Origin: Datura wrightii
Taxonomy: Eukaryota; Streptophyta; Magnoliopsida; Solanales; Solanaceae
DNA: 64,000 nucleotides
Reading direction: 5' to 3'
NCBI GenBank assembly: GCA_035772735.1
Contig: JASDFA010000018.1
Span: forward strand, 61,658,001 to 61,722,000
The notes below the pieces were generated by a model. The model was not told the DNA's origin. It saw only the letters and a list, made by a program, of their open reading frames with translations, and searched no databases. The translations under genes were made by a program, and so were the position numbers. Of the stretch, positions 30,671 through 43,084 are shown piece by piece. Numbering within the stretch: the stretch's first letter is position 1; every line of letters begins with the position of its first letter.

Positions 30671-33600
30671 TATCCAGGCCCCACCTTGAGGGGTGTAATT
30701 GGCACCTTATACCACACTGGATTCTAAGCTGACCTGGCTGGACATATACACTCTTGGTGCATACCAGCAACACATAATCAAGAAAACAACCAACTATATC
30801 TCGGATGTAAACATAGCCCTAGGCCGACAAGGCCACTACACCACACGTTCAATAAAATAGCTAACCCAATAGTTGCAACAGTAATGTCATCCTATGCGGT
30901 CCGACAAGATCACCGTGCTCCTAGCTGATAACATAACTAGGCCTCATATGGCCAACAATGCGTATCATATCACATATAGGCCCCATATGGCCAATAATGA
31001 ACAACTAACCAAAAACTATAGTCTGCAAGCCTCTATGAATAAAATATTAGTTCGGATAGGGACACAACCTACCCAAAACTATGTAACAAAAGAAAGATAC
31101 CTTAATGTGGCAACTTTAGAGGAAAAGGAGCAAACCAATCTGCTGAAATTGAACAATTGCTATGGAGATCTTGAAACTTGTCCTTTTGAACCTATAGATA
31201 TGTATGCAGCGTCCCATGTGTGGGCATGTACAATATATATCAAATATGTAAGGCAATAATAATAACTTAATAGAAGCTATTAAGGAACTGAAAGTACTTA
31301 GGAAAAGGGGCAGAAGTTAACGTGTATGTTTTCACAACTATAACCTACATCTAGTAGACAATTATAAAGACAAGAACTTATGCTATATGATTCTACGTCT
31401 ATAAACGATATCTAGCAACCAAGGATACAAATAAGAACCTAACCTGTCCCTCATAAGACTGAAAGGTGCAAGCAACAGGGAGAAAACCTACTTGGGCTCC
31501 CATAAGCTCCGGCAAGTGCAAGCAAACTATAACTCCTATCTTTTTCACTGTAGCCTTATAAGCAAACTGTAACTAAACAATATTCTATTTTTGAGACTGT
31601 ATTCGAGCCTTCTTGGATTCTACAACTGTGTTTGAGCCATCTAGGCTCCTGTAACTGTATCTGAGCCTTCTAGGCTCCTGTGATTGTATATGGGCCATCT
31701 GAGCTCCTGTAACAGTATGCGAGTTATCTGCGCTCCTATAACTGTATATGATCCATCTGCGCTTCAATAACTATATATGGGCCATCAGGCTCCTGTAACT
31801 ATTAGTACTACCAAGTCAGGCATAAGGGAGGCTGGTAAGGACACTAGACTTCAAATGGCTCTCTGACCTCAATATAGTTGCTCACAATTTCATATTGCCC
31901 TATGAGCACAGTATAGCTCGTAGGCACTTCATGATTATCCTTTACTCCTTGAGCAGCTCATATAGTATCTGACAGGCCTAACATATATACTATGCATTGC
32001 TTAATGGGCATACATAGCCTCCTTAGGCCTAACACACTGTTACTTGCTCCTGTAGCATCCTGAATAGCAGCTAACATGCTTATTCTATATGTCCACAACT
32101 AGCTAGTTAGTCATGGAAGTAATTATAAAATCAGCTAGCCTAGAAAGGAATAGGCGAGGTTCGAGGTGACCTGGCGATACTCTAAAGGTCATGCTAGTAA
32201 AATAGTCATTCACAATGGCACAACAAGGTCATAGGCAAATAACTATATGGATCCCTCGCCTAGGATTGCTACAGGGCTGCTAATAACTGGACGTGATTCT
32301 AAGCTGTCAGCCACAACAATTATTAACCCGAAGGTAAAACTGTAACACAATGGTTCTAATTTTATAGGTGTCAATCTGGTTTGTTTGGGTAGCATATAGC
32401 TCATCTATGAAACTGATAGTTGCGTAGGCAGGTATTCTTAAACTTAGCCCTTCTAGGCTACATGCATGTGGGCCTCTGTATGAATATTCTGATGTGTGAG
32501 CCCTATGTATAACAATTGATAGGGTCCCTACTTAGGATATCACATAGTCGATCAGACTTCTAACAACTAGGGTGGTTTCTTGAGCGACCAATACGACCAA
32601 TTGTATATCAAAAGAAGCTATATGGTCACTGATAATGGGTAATTCACCTAGCAATATACCACCTAGTTTATTAGGCAACCTTGGTGCCACTGACTCAATG
32701 GTAAGGCTACTCTGTCAAGATTCTAGTCCTGTAGGCATTAAGGTACGCCCATGGCCTATAGGCGAGCTTTATGGTATATTTAGGTGTCTAATAGAAATTT
32801 ATATTTTCAAGCTATGCCTTATGTTTTCTAACTTAACAAAGTACACTAACAGTAAACCACAGGCCTCTTTGTCCTTAGTATGGAAGCAAAACATTACTAG
32901 TCTCTCTAGACGGTAAATAACCTAACAGGGAATCTCTTTGTCGCTTCTAGCGACAGTCAAAATTAAATATAATCTTTCCCCACAACAGGTACTAGTTACA
33001 ACCTCAATTCATCTCACAAAAGCTAACCACAACATGTATAATCATAAGCTACTATAGAAGTTCAAGTCGTATTAACAATACAACAAGAATAACTTGCCGA
33101 CGGAGGTTAACCTTAACATACCTCAATTGCCGAATTCAGCTCAGTCAATCCAACTTTCATTTAGAACTCATAATCCCTCCAATTCATATCTTTCATATCA
33201 AGGGAAAAAGCCATTCTAAATCAAGAAGGCGGCCAGCAACATTACTCAAACAACACAATAACCACAAGTCATAACACGTCCAATTTGACCAAGATCTTAC
33301 GAATTTCAGAGAATTTAAAAGGTGAAAACACTTACTTATCGCTTGTAGAAGGTTAGGACTTGATTAGAAGTTATTTCTATGACATCTACTTGGCAGGAAT
33401 CCATTGAATCTGGCCAATTTTGAAGATTCAACTCTGTAGATATATTCTTTGCTGGCCTAGGAATCGTTACCTAAGAAGAAATTGCAATTAGACGACGTTT
33501 GATGGCGTAATTTGACTTCAAAATAATGAAATTCATGTGAGGGACTCACCTAGGACCACTACTCCCTTTGGGGAAATTATTCAAATGAAGCATATAATTC

Positions 33601-33879
33601 ACCACTTATATATAGAGAGAGGGCGGTGGTAGGGGTCTGCGGCGCGCCACTCATAGCACCAAGATAGAGGCTCGATGCGTCGCCCAGTATGCCAGGGAGG
33701 TGTGTGCTACGCGGCGCCCATAGCGCCCTACCTCTGGCCCCAACTTCTCGCTCGCTCAAAAACGCGCTTGCATGCTCCGCCTTCGAGTCTTCTCCCACAT
33801 GTGCCATACTTAAACAACTCTCAACAAGCACACGCGCACACATCGGCTAGACAAAAGAAAAAAATGAAGAGGTGCAACA
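30671..33879 (-). repeat. C-family LTR (copy 2)
   Basis: 3.2 kb, long for a chromovirus. In element orientation it starts at 33879 (TGTTGCACC) and ends at 30671 (GGGCCTGGATA, decayed from TGACA as in element D at 58083). It serves as the 5' LTR of internal region 1 and lies next to the PPT of a second internal region, so two internal regions share one LTR. It contains the 29 bp array at 31605-31806. No gene inside. Confidence 0.85.
31605..31806. repeat. 29 bp tandem repeat inside C LTR copy 2
   Basis: Seven imperfect units of the same 29 bp sequence as at 18206-18410 (GAGCC[AT]TCT[AG]GGCTCCTGTA plus tail). The last unit is two bases short. A minus-strand frame of 60 codons through it is an accident of the repeat. 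Confidence 0.85.
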
Positions 33880-35104
33880 TCATTCCCCCCTTAGGGACAT
33901 TCGTCCTCGAATGTAATTTAACCTCAAAAGACACAATTCTTAGGCTTTTCCCAGAAGTAGAGTCTTCCCTGTATTATGGAATATCCGAAAGCCTGAAACA
34001 TAGAAAAGTCTAATATAGGTATCTCACAGGACTCTACAAACAACTGAATAACGTAGTTTCATAACAACTAAGTGAGCAACTGACAACTATAGTAACAGAA
34101 ATAACAATATAGCATATGAAAAATATCTCACCTCAACTGTAACTGTTTAAGTCTATCTACTATCATTATAAGCTCTAGAACAAGTGAGGATATCTAGATC
34201 TCATATCGTCCCCAGCTTCCCAAGTCTTCTCTTCTACATTTCTGTTTCTCCATAAAACTTTAATAGAGACTACATCTTTGTTCCTTATTCTGTGGACCTA
34301 TTGATCTAGTATAGCTATTGAAGTCTTCTCATATGACAATTCCTCTATAACCTGAACATCCTCGATTGAGATAACCCTCAATGGGTCTCCTACACACTAG
34401 CGTAACATCGATACATGAAAGACTAGATGAACTATTTCTAGCCTAAAGGAATTCAAACTCATAGGCCACTAGGCCTATCTTCTAGAAGATCCGGTATGGC
34501 CCGATGAATCTATGGCTAAACTTTTCCTTCTTACAAAATCTTATAATTCCTCTCACTAGTGAAACTTTTAGGAAGACCCAATCGTCGACAAAAAACTCTA
34601 AAACTCTGCAGCGTATATCGAAATAGGACTTTTGCTGACTCTGAGCTGTCGATAGATACTCTCTAATGAGCTTAACTCCCTCTCCTATCTGATATATCAT
34701 GCCAGGTCCTAACGACTCTGACTCGCCCGGTTCAACCAATACTAGGCGGAACTTATATTTCTACTCATACAAAGCCTTATAAGGTGCCATCTTGGTGGTA
34801 AAATGGTAACTATTATTATGCAAACTCAATAAGAGGTAGGTGTACATCCCAACATACTCAGAAGTCTAGCACACATGCCCATAACATATCTTCAGGTGTC
34901 TGAATCATGTGCTCTACTTGGCCATCTTCTAGGGCTAAAACGTTGTACTCCAGTTAACCTATGTTCCCAAACTTTTCTGAAATAACTTCCAGAATCTAGC
35001 TATAAACTAGGCCCCTATGTTAGAGACATCAGACACTGGGATACTATGTAGTCAAACCATCTCTTTAATGTACAACTCAATATAGTTTTTCAGCTGAAAA
35101 TGTA
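33880..35104 (-). mobile_element. C-family chromovirus, internal region 2 (truncated)
   Basis: Begins with the PPT (33880-33895, AAGGGGGGAATGA on the minus strand). It continues through the chromodomain/integrase C-terminus (34739-34482: VRGIIRFCKKEKFSHRFIGPYRIF) to about 35104, matching 27087-28300 of internal region 1. It ends inside integrase, without an LTR or TSD. The following sequence belongs to element D in the opposite orientation, so this is a deletion or recombination junction. Confidence 0.75.
34200..34960 (-). pseudogene. C internal 2: integrase C-terminal region
   Basis: Contains GEGVKLIREYLSTAQSQQKSYFDIRCR, then LEFFVDDWVFLKVS and RGIIRFCKKEKFSHRFIGPYRI. These are the integrase C-terminal landmarks also seen in G at 47903-47673. 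Downstream chromodomain traces are very worn. Stops and shifts throughout. Confidence 0.75.
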
Positions 35105-35463
35105 TTTTAAGTTATTCGGGTGATGGACGATATGCGATCTAGATATCTTCACTTGTTTCAGAGCCCAAGGTGATGGCATATTAGTTCAGATTACTATGAT
35201 TGAGTTAAGATACCTATTGGTGTTTTATATTGTCGCTTATTATTATTTTTTTTGTATTTTGCTCACATTATTGTTGCGGAGCTATGTAGTATAGCTATTT
35301 GAGTCGTTCTTTTGGACTTGTACGTTGGACTTTTCTATATTTTAGGTTTTCAAATAGTCCATATTATTGGTGAGACACCGTCAAAATTTTTTTGTCTACT
35401 CCTATGAGATTGAATTCGTGAATCTAAGTTACATTCGAGGACAAATGTTCCTGGGGAGAAGGG
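35105..35463 (+). mobile_element. Element D: 3' end of the internal region and polypurine tract
   Basis: AT-rich untranslated sequence in plus orientation. Near its end is ATTCGAGGACAAATGTTCCTG, a block that precedes the PPT in related chromoviruses, then the tract TTCCTGGGGAGAAGGG (35448-35463) just before an LTR. The rest of D is missing to the left, where inverted C sequence begins. Confidence 0.7.
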
Positions 35464-38057
35464 TGTAACACCCTGAATAATTTAAGCAATGAACTCATAC
35501 TTTCGAGCTATGGACAAGAATTATTAATGCCATAAGAAGGACATGATACAAGGTATTCATATCAATCAATTATCATATTTTAAGATTTGAGGTCGAGCAA
35601 GTTGTAAAACAAAAATCGGCAAAGTTATCGCAAGATACGATTGGAAATTCTTTAAAATTTGGGTCATATGTCTTAGAGTTTTTCTCCTAATCTATAAAGG
35701 CTTATGGGGCCTACAATATATCAAATTAACTATTTTTGAGTCTACCTTCTAGAAAATCAACCCTCTCATCAATCCAACATTAGAGCAAAAAGTTAAGAGT
35801 GGTTTACTGCGGACTGTCCAAGTAGAAGCGGGTCATGGGCTAGCCGGGTAGGGTTGGTTTTTGGATAGCGTATTTAATCAAATTTTTGGCCCAAATCTCA
35901 TCATTGCTCACTATTGTTTCCACAAAACATACCAGCTCATTCCTCTTCTCTTTTACTTGGAGATTAAAGTATTTTGGAAGAGAAATCAAGAGTTAACCTC
36001 CATCAGATCTCAATCAAAATTAGAATTAAATTGCAAGGTCATGAAGATCATTACGATTGGATTTCTCCATTGATTTTGGCATTAATTGGGTTTTGTGTTG
36101 ATGAAGAGGTTCTGTAAAATTGAGTTCTCCTTTAATAAGTGATTTCCAGAGGTTAAGGTAAGGGTCCATCTTCTTCCATGGGTCTAATTTATGATTTTAC
36201 ATTGTTGTCATAAGTTGAGTTGTTGGAACTCATTTGTCTTGAAACGTTGAATTTAGTGAATATGTTGTGAGTTCTGTAAAAGTTGTGTTATGTGTAAATT
36301 GAAGAAGCTAGTGATCTATAGTGTGAGTTGTTGCTAGTTTCGCCAAATCACTTGTGAGGTATGTTAAGGCTAAACCTTCTTCGGCAATTTTATTTGTCGT
36401 ATTATTAATACGACTTGTTGTCTATCATAGTACTGTTCATGGATATGTATTTTTGGTTGGTTAGCTGCTTGAAAATGAACTAATATCTTTGTATAAGCAT
36501 TCCTTGTTGGAATTTGCCACATATAGTTTCGTCTTCATTAGAAGCAACATAAAAGTAACTCGTTTGAATTGTTGTCGCTTAGATTGGATTTTCATATTTT
36601 GATTCCTTACCAATGTCATTAGGCTTTGTAGTTATCTGTTGAACATGTTTTGTTTAATTTTGCAGCATAATGAACAATTTGGTAATCGAACTTCATGTTT
36701 ATAATGCCTATATTCGATAAAGCTCTCCTATGGACCTTTGGCGTATCTTGATGCCTACAAAGCTAGAATCCTTGTATTTTAATCCCTCCTTTGGGATAGC
36801 GGAACCATGGTTGCCTAATGAACATGGTGCTGTGTTGCAAGATTGAATACATATTTTTAGCAATCCTATAGCTTCATACGACATACAGACTTTTGTATAG
36901 GTCACTTAAAAGGCCACCTTACCTGTTGGTAGCTTAATAGATTATATGATGCTTTAACTGTCTTTCTTGTCAACTGTTAAGTATTTGGGACCACACCCTT
37001 AGGCAATTCATGCAAATGCCTATGTACAGATTTCCTAGAGGGGTTATAAGTAAGCGTACCCTACATATAGGCTATACTTTTCTTATAAGAGCTATAAAAA
37101 TGTTTGGAAAGATGTTGAGCCATATTGATATCTATGCAATTATAGACTTCCTATATGACTATGTTGGTATTACTGACCCTTAATAGATCCCCGTGTGCTC
37201 GCGGTGCAGGTACAGGAGCCTAGAAGGCTCAAATACAGCTACAAAAGGCTAGAAGGCTCAAGATATAGTTAGATATACAGGAGCCAAGTATGCTCAAGAT
37301 ACAGTTACAACTTGCCTATTGGGCGAAAATGTTACGAATAGGGATGTAGATTAAGGTGTACCTGCCAGGCTTATGGGGGTTTAGGTAGATTATTATTTGT
37401 TGTTTGTACCTGCAAGGCTTATGGGGGCTATGTTAGGTTCTTAGTTGACTATTGCCTATATAGTTCCTGTATAATTTACTAAGATCTTTTGGGTTATTCA
37501 TTTATGCTTATAGTTGTTTACACTCTGTTCTTACTATTAGCTTACTTCCAGCTTATTGTTATTGCCTTACATACTCAGTGCATCATTGTACTGACGCCCG
37601 AGATTGGGGGCATCACAATCTTGCCTATAGGTTTTGACAGACAGGTTTAGGGACCTCCTCAATAGCTGCTTAGGATTAGTACATTGGTCAGCTCCTCTCT
37701 TCCCAAGTAGCCATACTTTAGAGGTTTGCCTGTCTTTTGCGGTATAGTTCTTTTTGGTTAGGTCGGGGCCTATTCCGGCCAAGTATTTACTCCTTAGAGG
37801 ATTATAGAAGTACGTTGTTGTCCCTGTTTGCTCTATTGTTTTGTCTGAGCAGTTTGGCATCCTTAATGGCCTTTATATGTATTTATATACCTTCCGCTTT
37901 ATATAATTTAGACAATATGATGGTCTTGTCGGCTTGTATAAGATATTATTAATATTGTTAATTGTTGGGTTAGCTGAATATCTGCACAAGTGTTTATATT
38001 ACGGCCTTGTCGGCCGAGGGATTTTTTAAGGTGAGATATACTTGATTTTTTTTATTT
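35464..38057 (+). repeat. Element D 3' LTR, part 1
   Basis: Starts TGTAACACCC. Its 3' third is clearly related to the C LTRs but inverted relative to them (three worn units of the 29 bp repeat at about 37212-37312, CTTATGGGGGCTATGTTAGG at 37420). Its first 1.5 kb is not recognisably the same, so D is a subfamily. The LTR is interrupted at 38057 by element E and finishes at 57977-58083. Plus-strand frame 35861-36073 and minus-strand 37567-37860 are not genes. Confidence 0.75.
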
Positions 38058-39497
38058 TCAATAACGTCCAAATTCATTCCTCAAAAGGATGGAGTATAAA
38101 CGGTCATTGGCAAAATAAATATACCCTATGAGTGTTCGGGGTTTAATCCCACAGGGAATAGCAGTTGATCACACAAGAGTTTTCTATCAAATTGAAGTAA
38201 CTTGTATCAATGTCTCAAAAAAATAAAGTAAAGATTGAGGGAATCACAACTTGTCAATTGATGAACTACAAATTCGCACACAAAAACAAGGACAAAGCAT
38301 AGAAAATACCAAAGGAGAGAATACTATATGTTGGATATTGATGGGGCATCATTGAATTAGAATTACTAACAGCTCCTAGCATTACTCAATAGTATATTTA
38401 GTTGTGGACGAGGTGGCCCCTGATGTTTTTCAACCAATTAGGTGCCCTATGCGTCGGGTTTTGTCAAACTCCAAAGTCCTTTTCTCAATAACCACAACAA
38501 CTTGGGTAAGAATCAACCTATTTCTAGCTTTGATTCTCAATGGGTGTGTAACAATGGGTTTTGGCTGTCTCTAGCCTAACCCCACACGATCAACATCCAA
38601 TTACCCACTAGTGTTTCCTCACCCATACTCTAAATCCCTTTTTCAAGTAAAATTAGAGTAAGTAAATACAACCCAGATTTCCAACTATGAGTATTCATAT
38701 TAAAACTCAGAAGAAACACTAGAATTATACAAACTAAGTTAATCTAAGATCAATTAAACAATTCCCAATCAAAATCAACCCCAATCATTCACACACCCCT
38801 AGAAAGAAATTTAGCTACTCATGTAGGTAGAGGAAGACATTACATTAAGTAATAATTCAATATCTATTCAACAAATTGGGTAAGAAAATTAAAGCACAAG
38901 GTTCTGCTCTTCAATGGAGTTTTTTCCTACCTTTTCAAAGAAGAAGATAAAGACTCTCTGTCTATAATTCAATTCAACAAGAACTTCTCTCATCTTTTTA
39001 TTCAATATTCAATATGAAAAATGGAATGTTTAGTTCTCCTCCTTTCTAGAAAGGTACAAAAGTAGGGTATGAAATGCTCCTCTTTTTCTGAGCTGGATAC
39101 TTTTGCCCTTTCCTGTCAGCCATCACTTATGAGTCACCGGCGGTTCATGGTGTTGATCTGTGATCTGCCAATCTGTCGCATCTGGTGTGCATTGAGTTTT
39201 GGAGAAGTCCGGCATTGGCACTGGCCATTCGCTGATATTGATGCACGATCAGGTGATAGATGATGCCTTTCAGCATAATGAGCAGCTATAGTTAGCCAGT
39301 GTTTCGTCAGTGTTCTTCGATGGAGCACCGGTCCTCATCCCAAATTTCACGTTTTCTACTCAACCTCATGCTTCCTCTCCTCAAGTAAAATACCTTCAAA
39401 GATCACATAAAAAAGACATAAAATCCACCTAAATTACTTAAAAACTAAACAAATCATGTCTAAGAGCCTAATGAGTTGGTAAATTACCAGCTCATCA
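38058..39497 (-). repeat. 3' LTR of element E
   Basis: About 1.44 kb; in element orientation it begins TGATGAGCTGGTAATTTACC at 39497. It pairs with 56543-57976 throughout, including CACAAGAGTTTTCTATCAAA near 38175. It carries a short cluster of CGGCGG/CGCCGG motifs, more decayed than in the 5' LTR. Confidence 0.9.
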
Positions 39498-39515
39498 AAC
39501 CCCCAAACTTGAACC
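39498..39515 (-). other. Polypurine tract of element E
   Basis: Minus strand GGTTCAAGTTTGGGGGTT directly before the LTR. Near-copies at 40407-40419 and 43330-43342 are not next to an LTR. Confidence 0.75.
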
Positions 39516-41472
39516 ATTGCTTATCCTCAAGTAATGCAATTATTTAAAGCTCAGGAATTGGAACAACATGTTATACCATATGAGATTCTATGCACCAAGG
39601 ACCAATGAGGCTAAGACAACCCAAAAACGCTCGTCGACTCAATGAAAAGAGAAGATACTCCACAAATTATGCAAAAGTTTCAAGAGGTAACCACAATAAA
39701 CGGGCATGATTCATAAATGTTTCCATTCTTCAAAACAAGGAAATGGTTTATCAGAACAAGAACACATAGCATCTCAAATCATTGTAAATTCACATTCAAA
39801 GCTTGCCTTGAAGCTCACAACACTCATGTCCCAATCTCATCTTTACACCTATACAAGCATGTTCTCTAAAGGGCTGATGCCACTCATGAAACCAGAGAAT
39901 CCCTTTTTATCATCAAGCAATGCACACACAAGGGATTATGAATAAGACAATAATTCTCACTCTCACAATGAAATTCTCCATACACACAACTTGACCCATA
40001 GGCTTACCCTTCACGTAACTCGCCACTAATGTATAGTTGCACACTCAAAATCAATTAGGAGTTGGGGGTCATATGAATGATAGGTGTTAAGGTAGGATAA
40101 ACAATGAGTTCTAGTTGTTATAACCTCCCTAATGCCTTTTTGTGAACACTTGCAACATCCCCACCCTCCATTGAAATCACTTCCATATCTCTCCTTGGTC
40201 ATTATTTTTCTTACTTTGGTTAGCAAGAGCCAACCTTATAACTCCTTTGGATTTCACATTTAGCCTCATCTGAGAAAGAGGTAACACCTTTCAACTATTC
40301 TTTCTTTTTCAATGATTCAAGATTCTTCCACCAACCAATTCATCCATTTTAATCACAATTTGGTGCTATCTCACATTGAAGCTCTCACATTCTCCCCTTT
40401 CTCGTAAACCCCCAAACTTAGGCTTTTGCCTCATTTAAATTCATTTTCTTATGTTTCCCATTTTTTGGGCTTGAAGCCCCATTTTTCCTTCTTTCATCAC
40501 TAGAAATTAGGGAGGATGGGTTCCAAAGAAGAGAATTAAAAAAGGTCATTAGGCTTGTAATGGTGGTTTTCAAGAAGAAAGGTTCAAAGGCTCAACATTG
40601 GCTAGCGAAGGAAGATGTTGAAGGAGGCCATTTTGGATAAAGTGACTAGCAATAGAAAGCGTAAAATCATGTTTTAAGTGCAAGTACATCTAGGATTTCG
40701 CCTTGACTCACATTTAGGGCAAGATCTAGACAAACGTATATGCATGGAAATCATTCAATCAACCTCACCACACAAGGCATCACATTCTGAGGAGTTCACA
40801 CAATTCATTACCACAACTAGATTATGACTTAGGATAATTGAGCATGTGAATCAACAGGCAAAACAAGGAAAGTAAAAATCATGACAAGAGAGTGTTATAT
40901 TTTTCATTTCAAATGCCCATTTCTTCCAAATTCATTTTTCCATGCCACACAAATAAATTTTGGTGGTATCTCTCGAAAACAATTTTGAAAAAACTTAAAA
41001 ACATGGCATTTTTCCATGAGAAAGTCGCCTCAAAATCTATCATTGGGAAATGTCACCCGGAACGACAATAGAAAAAGAAAAGAAAAAGAAATGTCTCCTT
41101 AGACAAGAATCATGGTATAAAAAAGATCCTCGAAGTTTATTCACCAACTACTATTAACAAAGGCTAAAATCAAACTTTGGTCATGAACCATTTGGCAATT
41201 TAAAGAAAGACCCAATCATTTGAACTAAGAATCAAGAACAATTTTTCATTTCATTCATCCCGAGCCCAAAAAAGGCTCAGCAACAGCACAACATCAAAAT
41301 AAAATCCCGACAAGGGAAACATCAACATCATTAATAATAGCCTGACAAGACACAAAATCAATAACAATAACCACAAAAGAGATATACTCATCCCACCCTC
41401 AACTAAAATAATTCAATGTCCCTAATGTATGCATACAAAAAAAGTGAGGGAAAGAACTCTCTGAAGTGGTCA
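39516..41472 (-). other. Non-coding 3' internal region of element E
   Basis: About 2 kb between ORF2 and the PPT. No domain is recognised on either strand. It contains a second PPT-like AACCCCCAAACTT at 40407-40419. The open frames here are short and unconserved. Confidence 0.5.
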
Positions 41473-42918
41473 CTAATCATCATCATCATCCTTGGCCTCA
41501 ATATCCTCCTCATGGCCATCATCTCCCAGATCCTTCTCATCATCCCTTAAGCCCTCGAATAAGTCGTTTATAGGGACTCAGGCTGTAGACTGGGCAACCA
41601 TAGCTGCGTCAAGCGTGCTTATATCGAGAACCTCTATTGACGTTCGACCTTTCCATTCCCTCACTTCAGCCCAGAGAGAAGTGACAGCCCCCTCCACAAC
41701 ATCCACGTGAGTGCACAAATTGCTCAAGATATCATTTATCGATTTCATCTCCTTTTTTATTGCATTGGCAATCAAAGCATGGAGACTTTTAGCCAATTTC
41801 TGGTGTTAGTCTCATGGGACTATGTCATCTCTATGAGCTTGTGGAGGCTGCTTGGGCGAGAATATGTGGGAGAAAGTGAGGCTCCCCTAATAGGCGCTTC
41901 TTCGAAAGCCTCGCCTGATGCCTTAGGGTGTGGCATATTGAGATCGGGGGCCATGGGGGCCTGCTCTACACCATGGGAGATGGACTCCTCGGGGACCTCA
42001 AAGACTTGCATCCGCTTTCGATTTCTCTTGGAAGCATCAGTGTTCCTCATCCTATCAATTGTGATCACACTAATAGTGGACTTGGGGGCCTCATCCGGGA
42101 AAAGTGGCACTCCTGGTCTAAGGAAAAACTGGGATATAAGCACCGCGTAGGGCATTGAAGTGCCATATTTCCTTGCCTTTCTTTTCAGTTGAACAGCCAC
42201 TATTTCCCCATAGATTATGGCAACCCCTTTCATGATGCAACTAATGTGGATGGTCGCCTCCAAATTTACCTTTTGCTCATTCTACGAGGGCATGATGTGG
42301 CTACAAATTAATTCAAGCTATACCTTGGCTTTAAACTTCAAGTCATTCCTAGAGACCTCACCACTCATAGAAGCCCAAAAAGGTGTGTCGACAGCAAAAA
42401 TGGGAGATATCCAACTGAACTGATCCTTTTTGTTGGCGATTCTAGCTATACACTCAGTTCTAAGGTCAATCTCATCCTCCCAAAATAAGGAATGGAAGGT
42501 TGCTTGTGTGATGTCAACTTCCACATCCGTCACCATAACTGAGGGAAGGTAGGGGAATTCATCAACATTTCCTTTATGCTTCATGCTCTCCTGCCTGGCC
42601 TGACATGATGCATAGAGCTCAGGCACTAGGCTAGGGTAGAAGTCTGGAAGAGGAATGGAAACGACAGGCCATTGGAGGTCAGTGAATTTGCATTATGATT
42701 ATGGGGAAGTCACCCCGCAGCCCCACCAAGTCGAAGAGCTTCTCTACTGTGATAGAGACCCCCTCGCAAATAGCATAGTGCCCCTTAATGTCGGGCACAC
42801 AAAAGATAATGGCTTCCCCCGTGTTGGTGGGAGATGGTGTCACCTTTGCTTCCTCCCTTCCCTTGCTTTTAGATGTGATTGGGGCCTTCCTTTTGCTTGA
42901 TTGTATGGATGAAGACAT
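41473..42918 (-). pseudogene. ORF2 of element E: plant-transposon-type protein of unknown function (frameshifted)
   Basis: Starts MSSSIQSSKRKAPITSKSKG (42918) and ends in an Asp run before TAG at 41475-41473, about 480 codons. Recognisable parts are VPDIKGHYAICEGVSITVEKLFD (a cap-like entry), FHSLFWEDEIDLRTECIARIANKKDQF near 42550, PIFAVDTPFWASMSGEVSRNDL, CIMKGVAIIYGEI...QLKRKARKYGTSMPYAVLI, and a Pro/Ser-rich tail with a coiled-coil-like stretch. The style recalls proteins annotated in nightshade genomes as putative plant transposon proteins; that is from memory and needs a search. Two frame shifts (about 42630-42680 and 41800-41820) and several stops. It is in sense with the element, in the place where some Athila elements carry an env-like gene. 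Confidence 0.6.
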
Positions 42919-43084
42919 AATCTGTAGAGAAATGTTAGTGCCAGACAACAATATTTCATTTTGAATTTGTTTATGCTAATAGAAAAGAAAAATCAACATC
43001 TATTCTAAGCTAAGGAAAGGAACCATAAAGATTGGATGGAAAAAAAATTGAAGGGTTCAGAAGTTAAGTACTAGCACCATGAGA

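Noticed and set aside
31585..31767. Repetitive Arg/Gln/Ser-rich 60-codon frame
   Set aside because: Translation of the 29 bp minisatellite; the period is not a multiple of three and copy 1 lacks the same frame.
35861..36073. Possible small host gene in the plus strand
   Set aside because: Inside the D LTR, with no recognisable domain and no start or splice context that stands out.
37567..37860. 97-codon minus-strand frame
   Set aside because: Antisense to the D LTR; the same region in C LTRs is not open.
41928..42158. Plus-strand frames opposite ORF2 (41707-42150, 41928-42158, 42655-42900)
   Set aside because: ORF2 on the minus strand gives better defined protein-like sequence in sense with the element; these are shadows.
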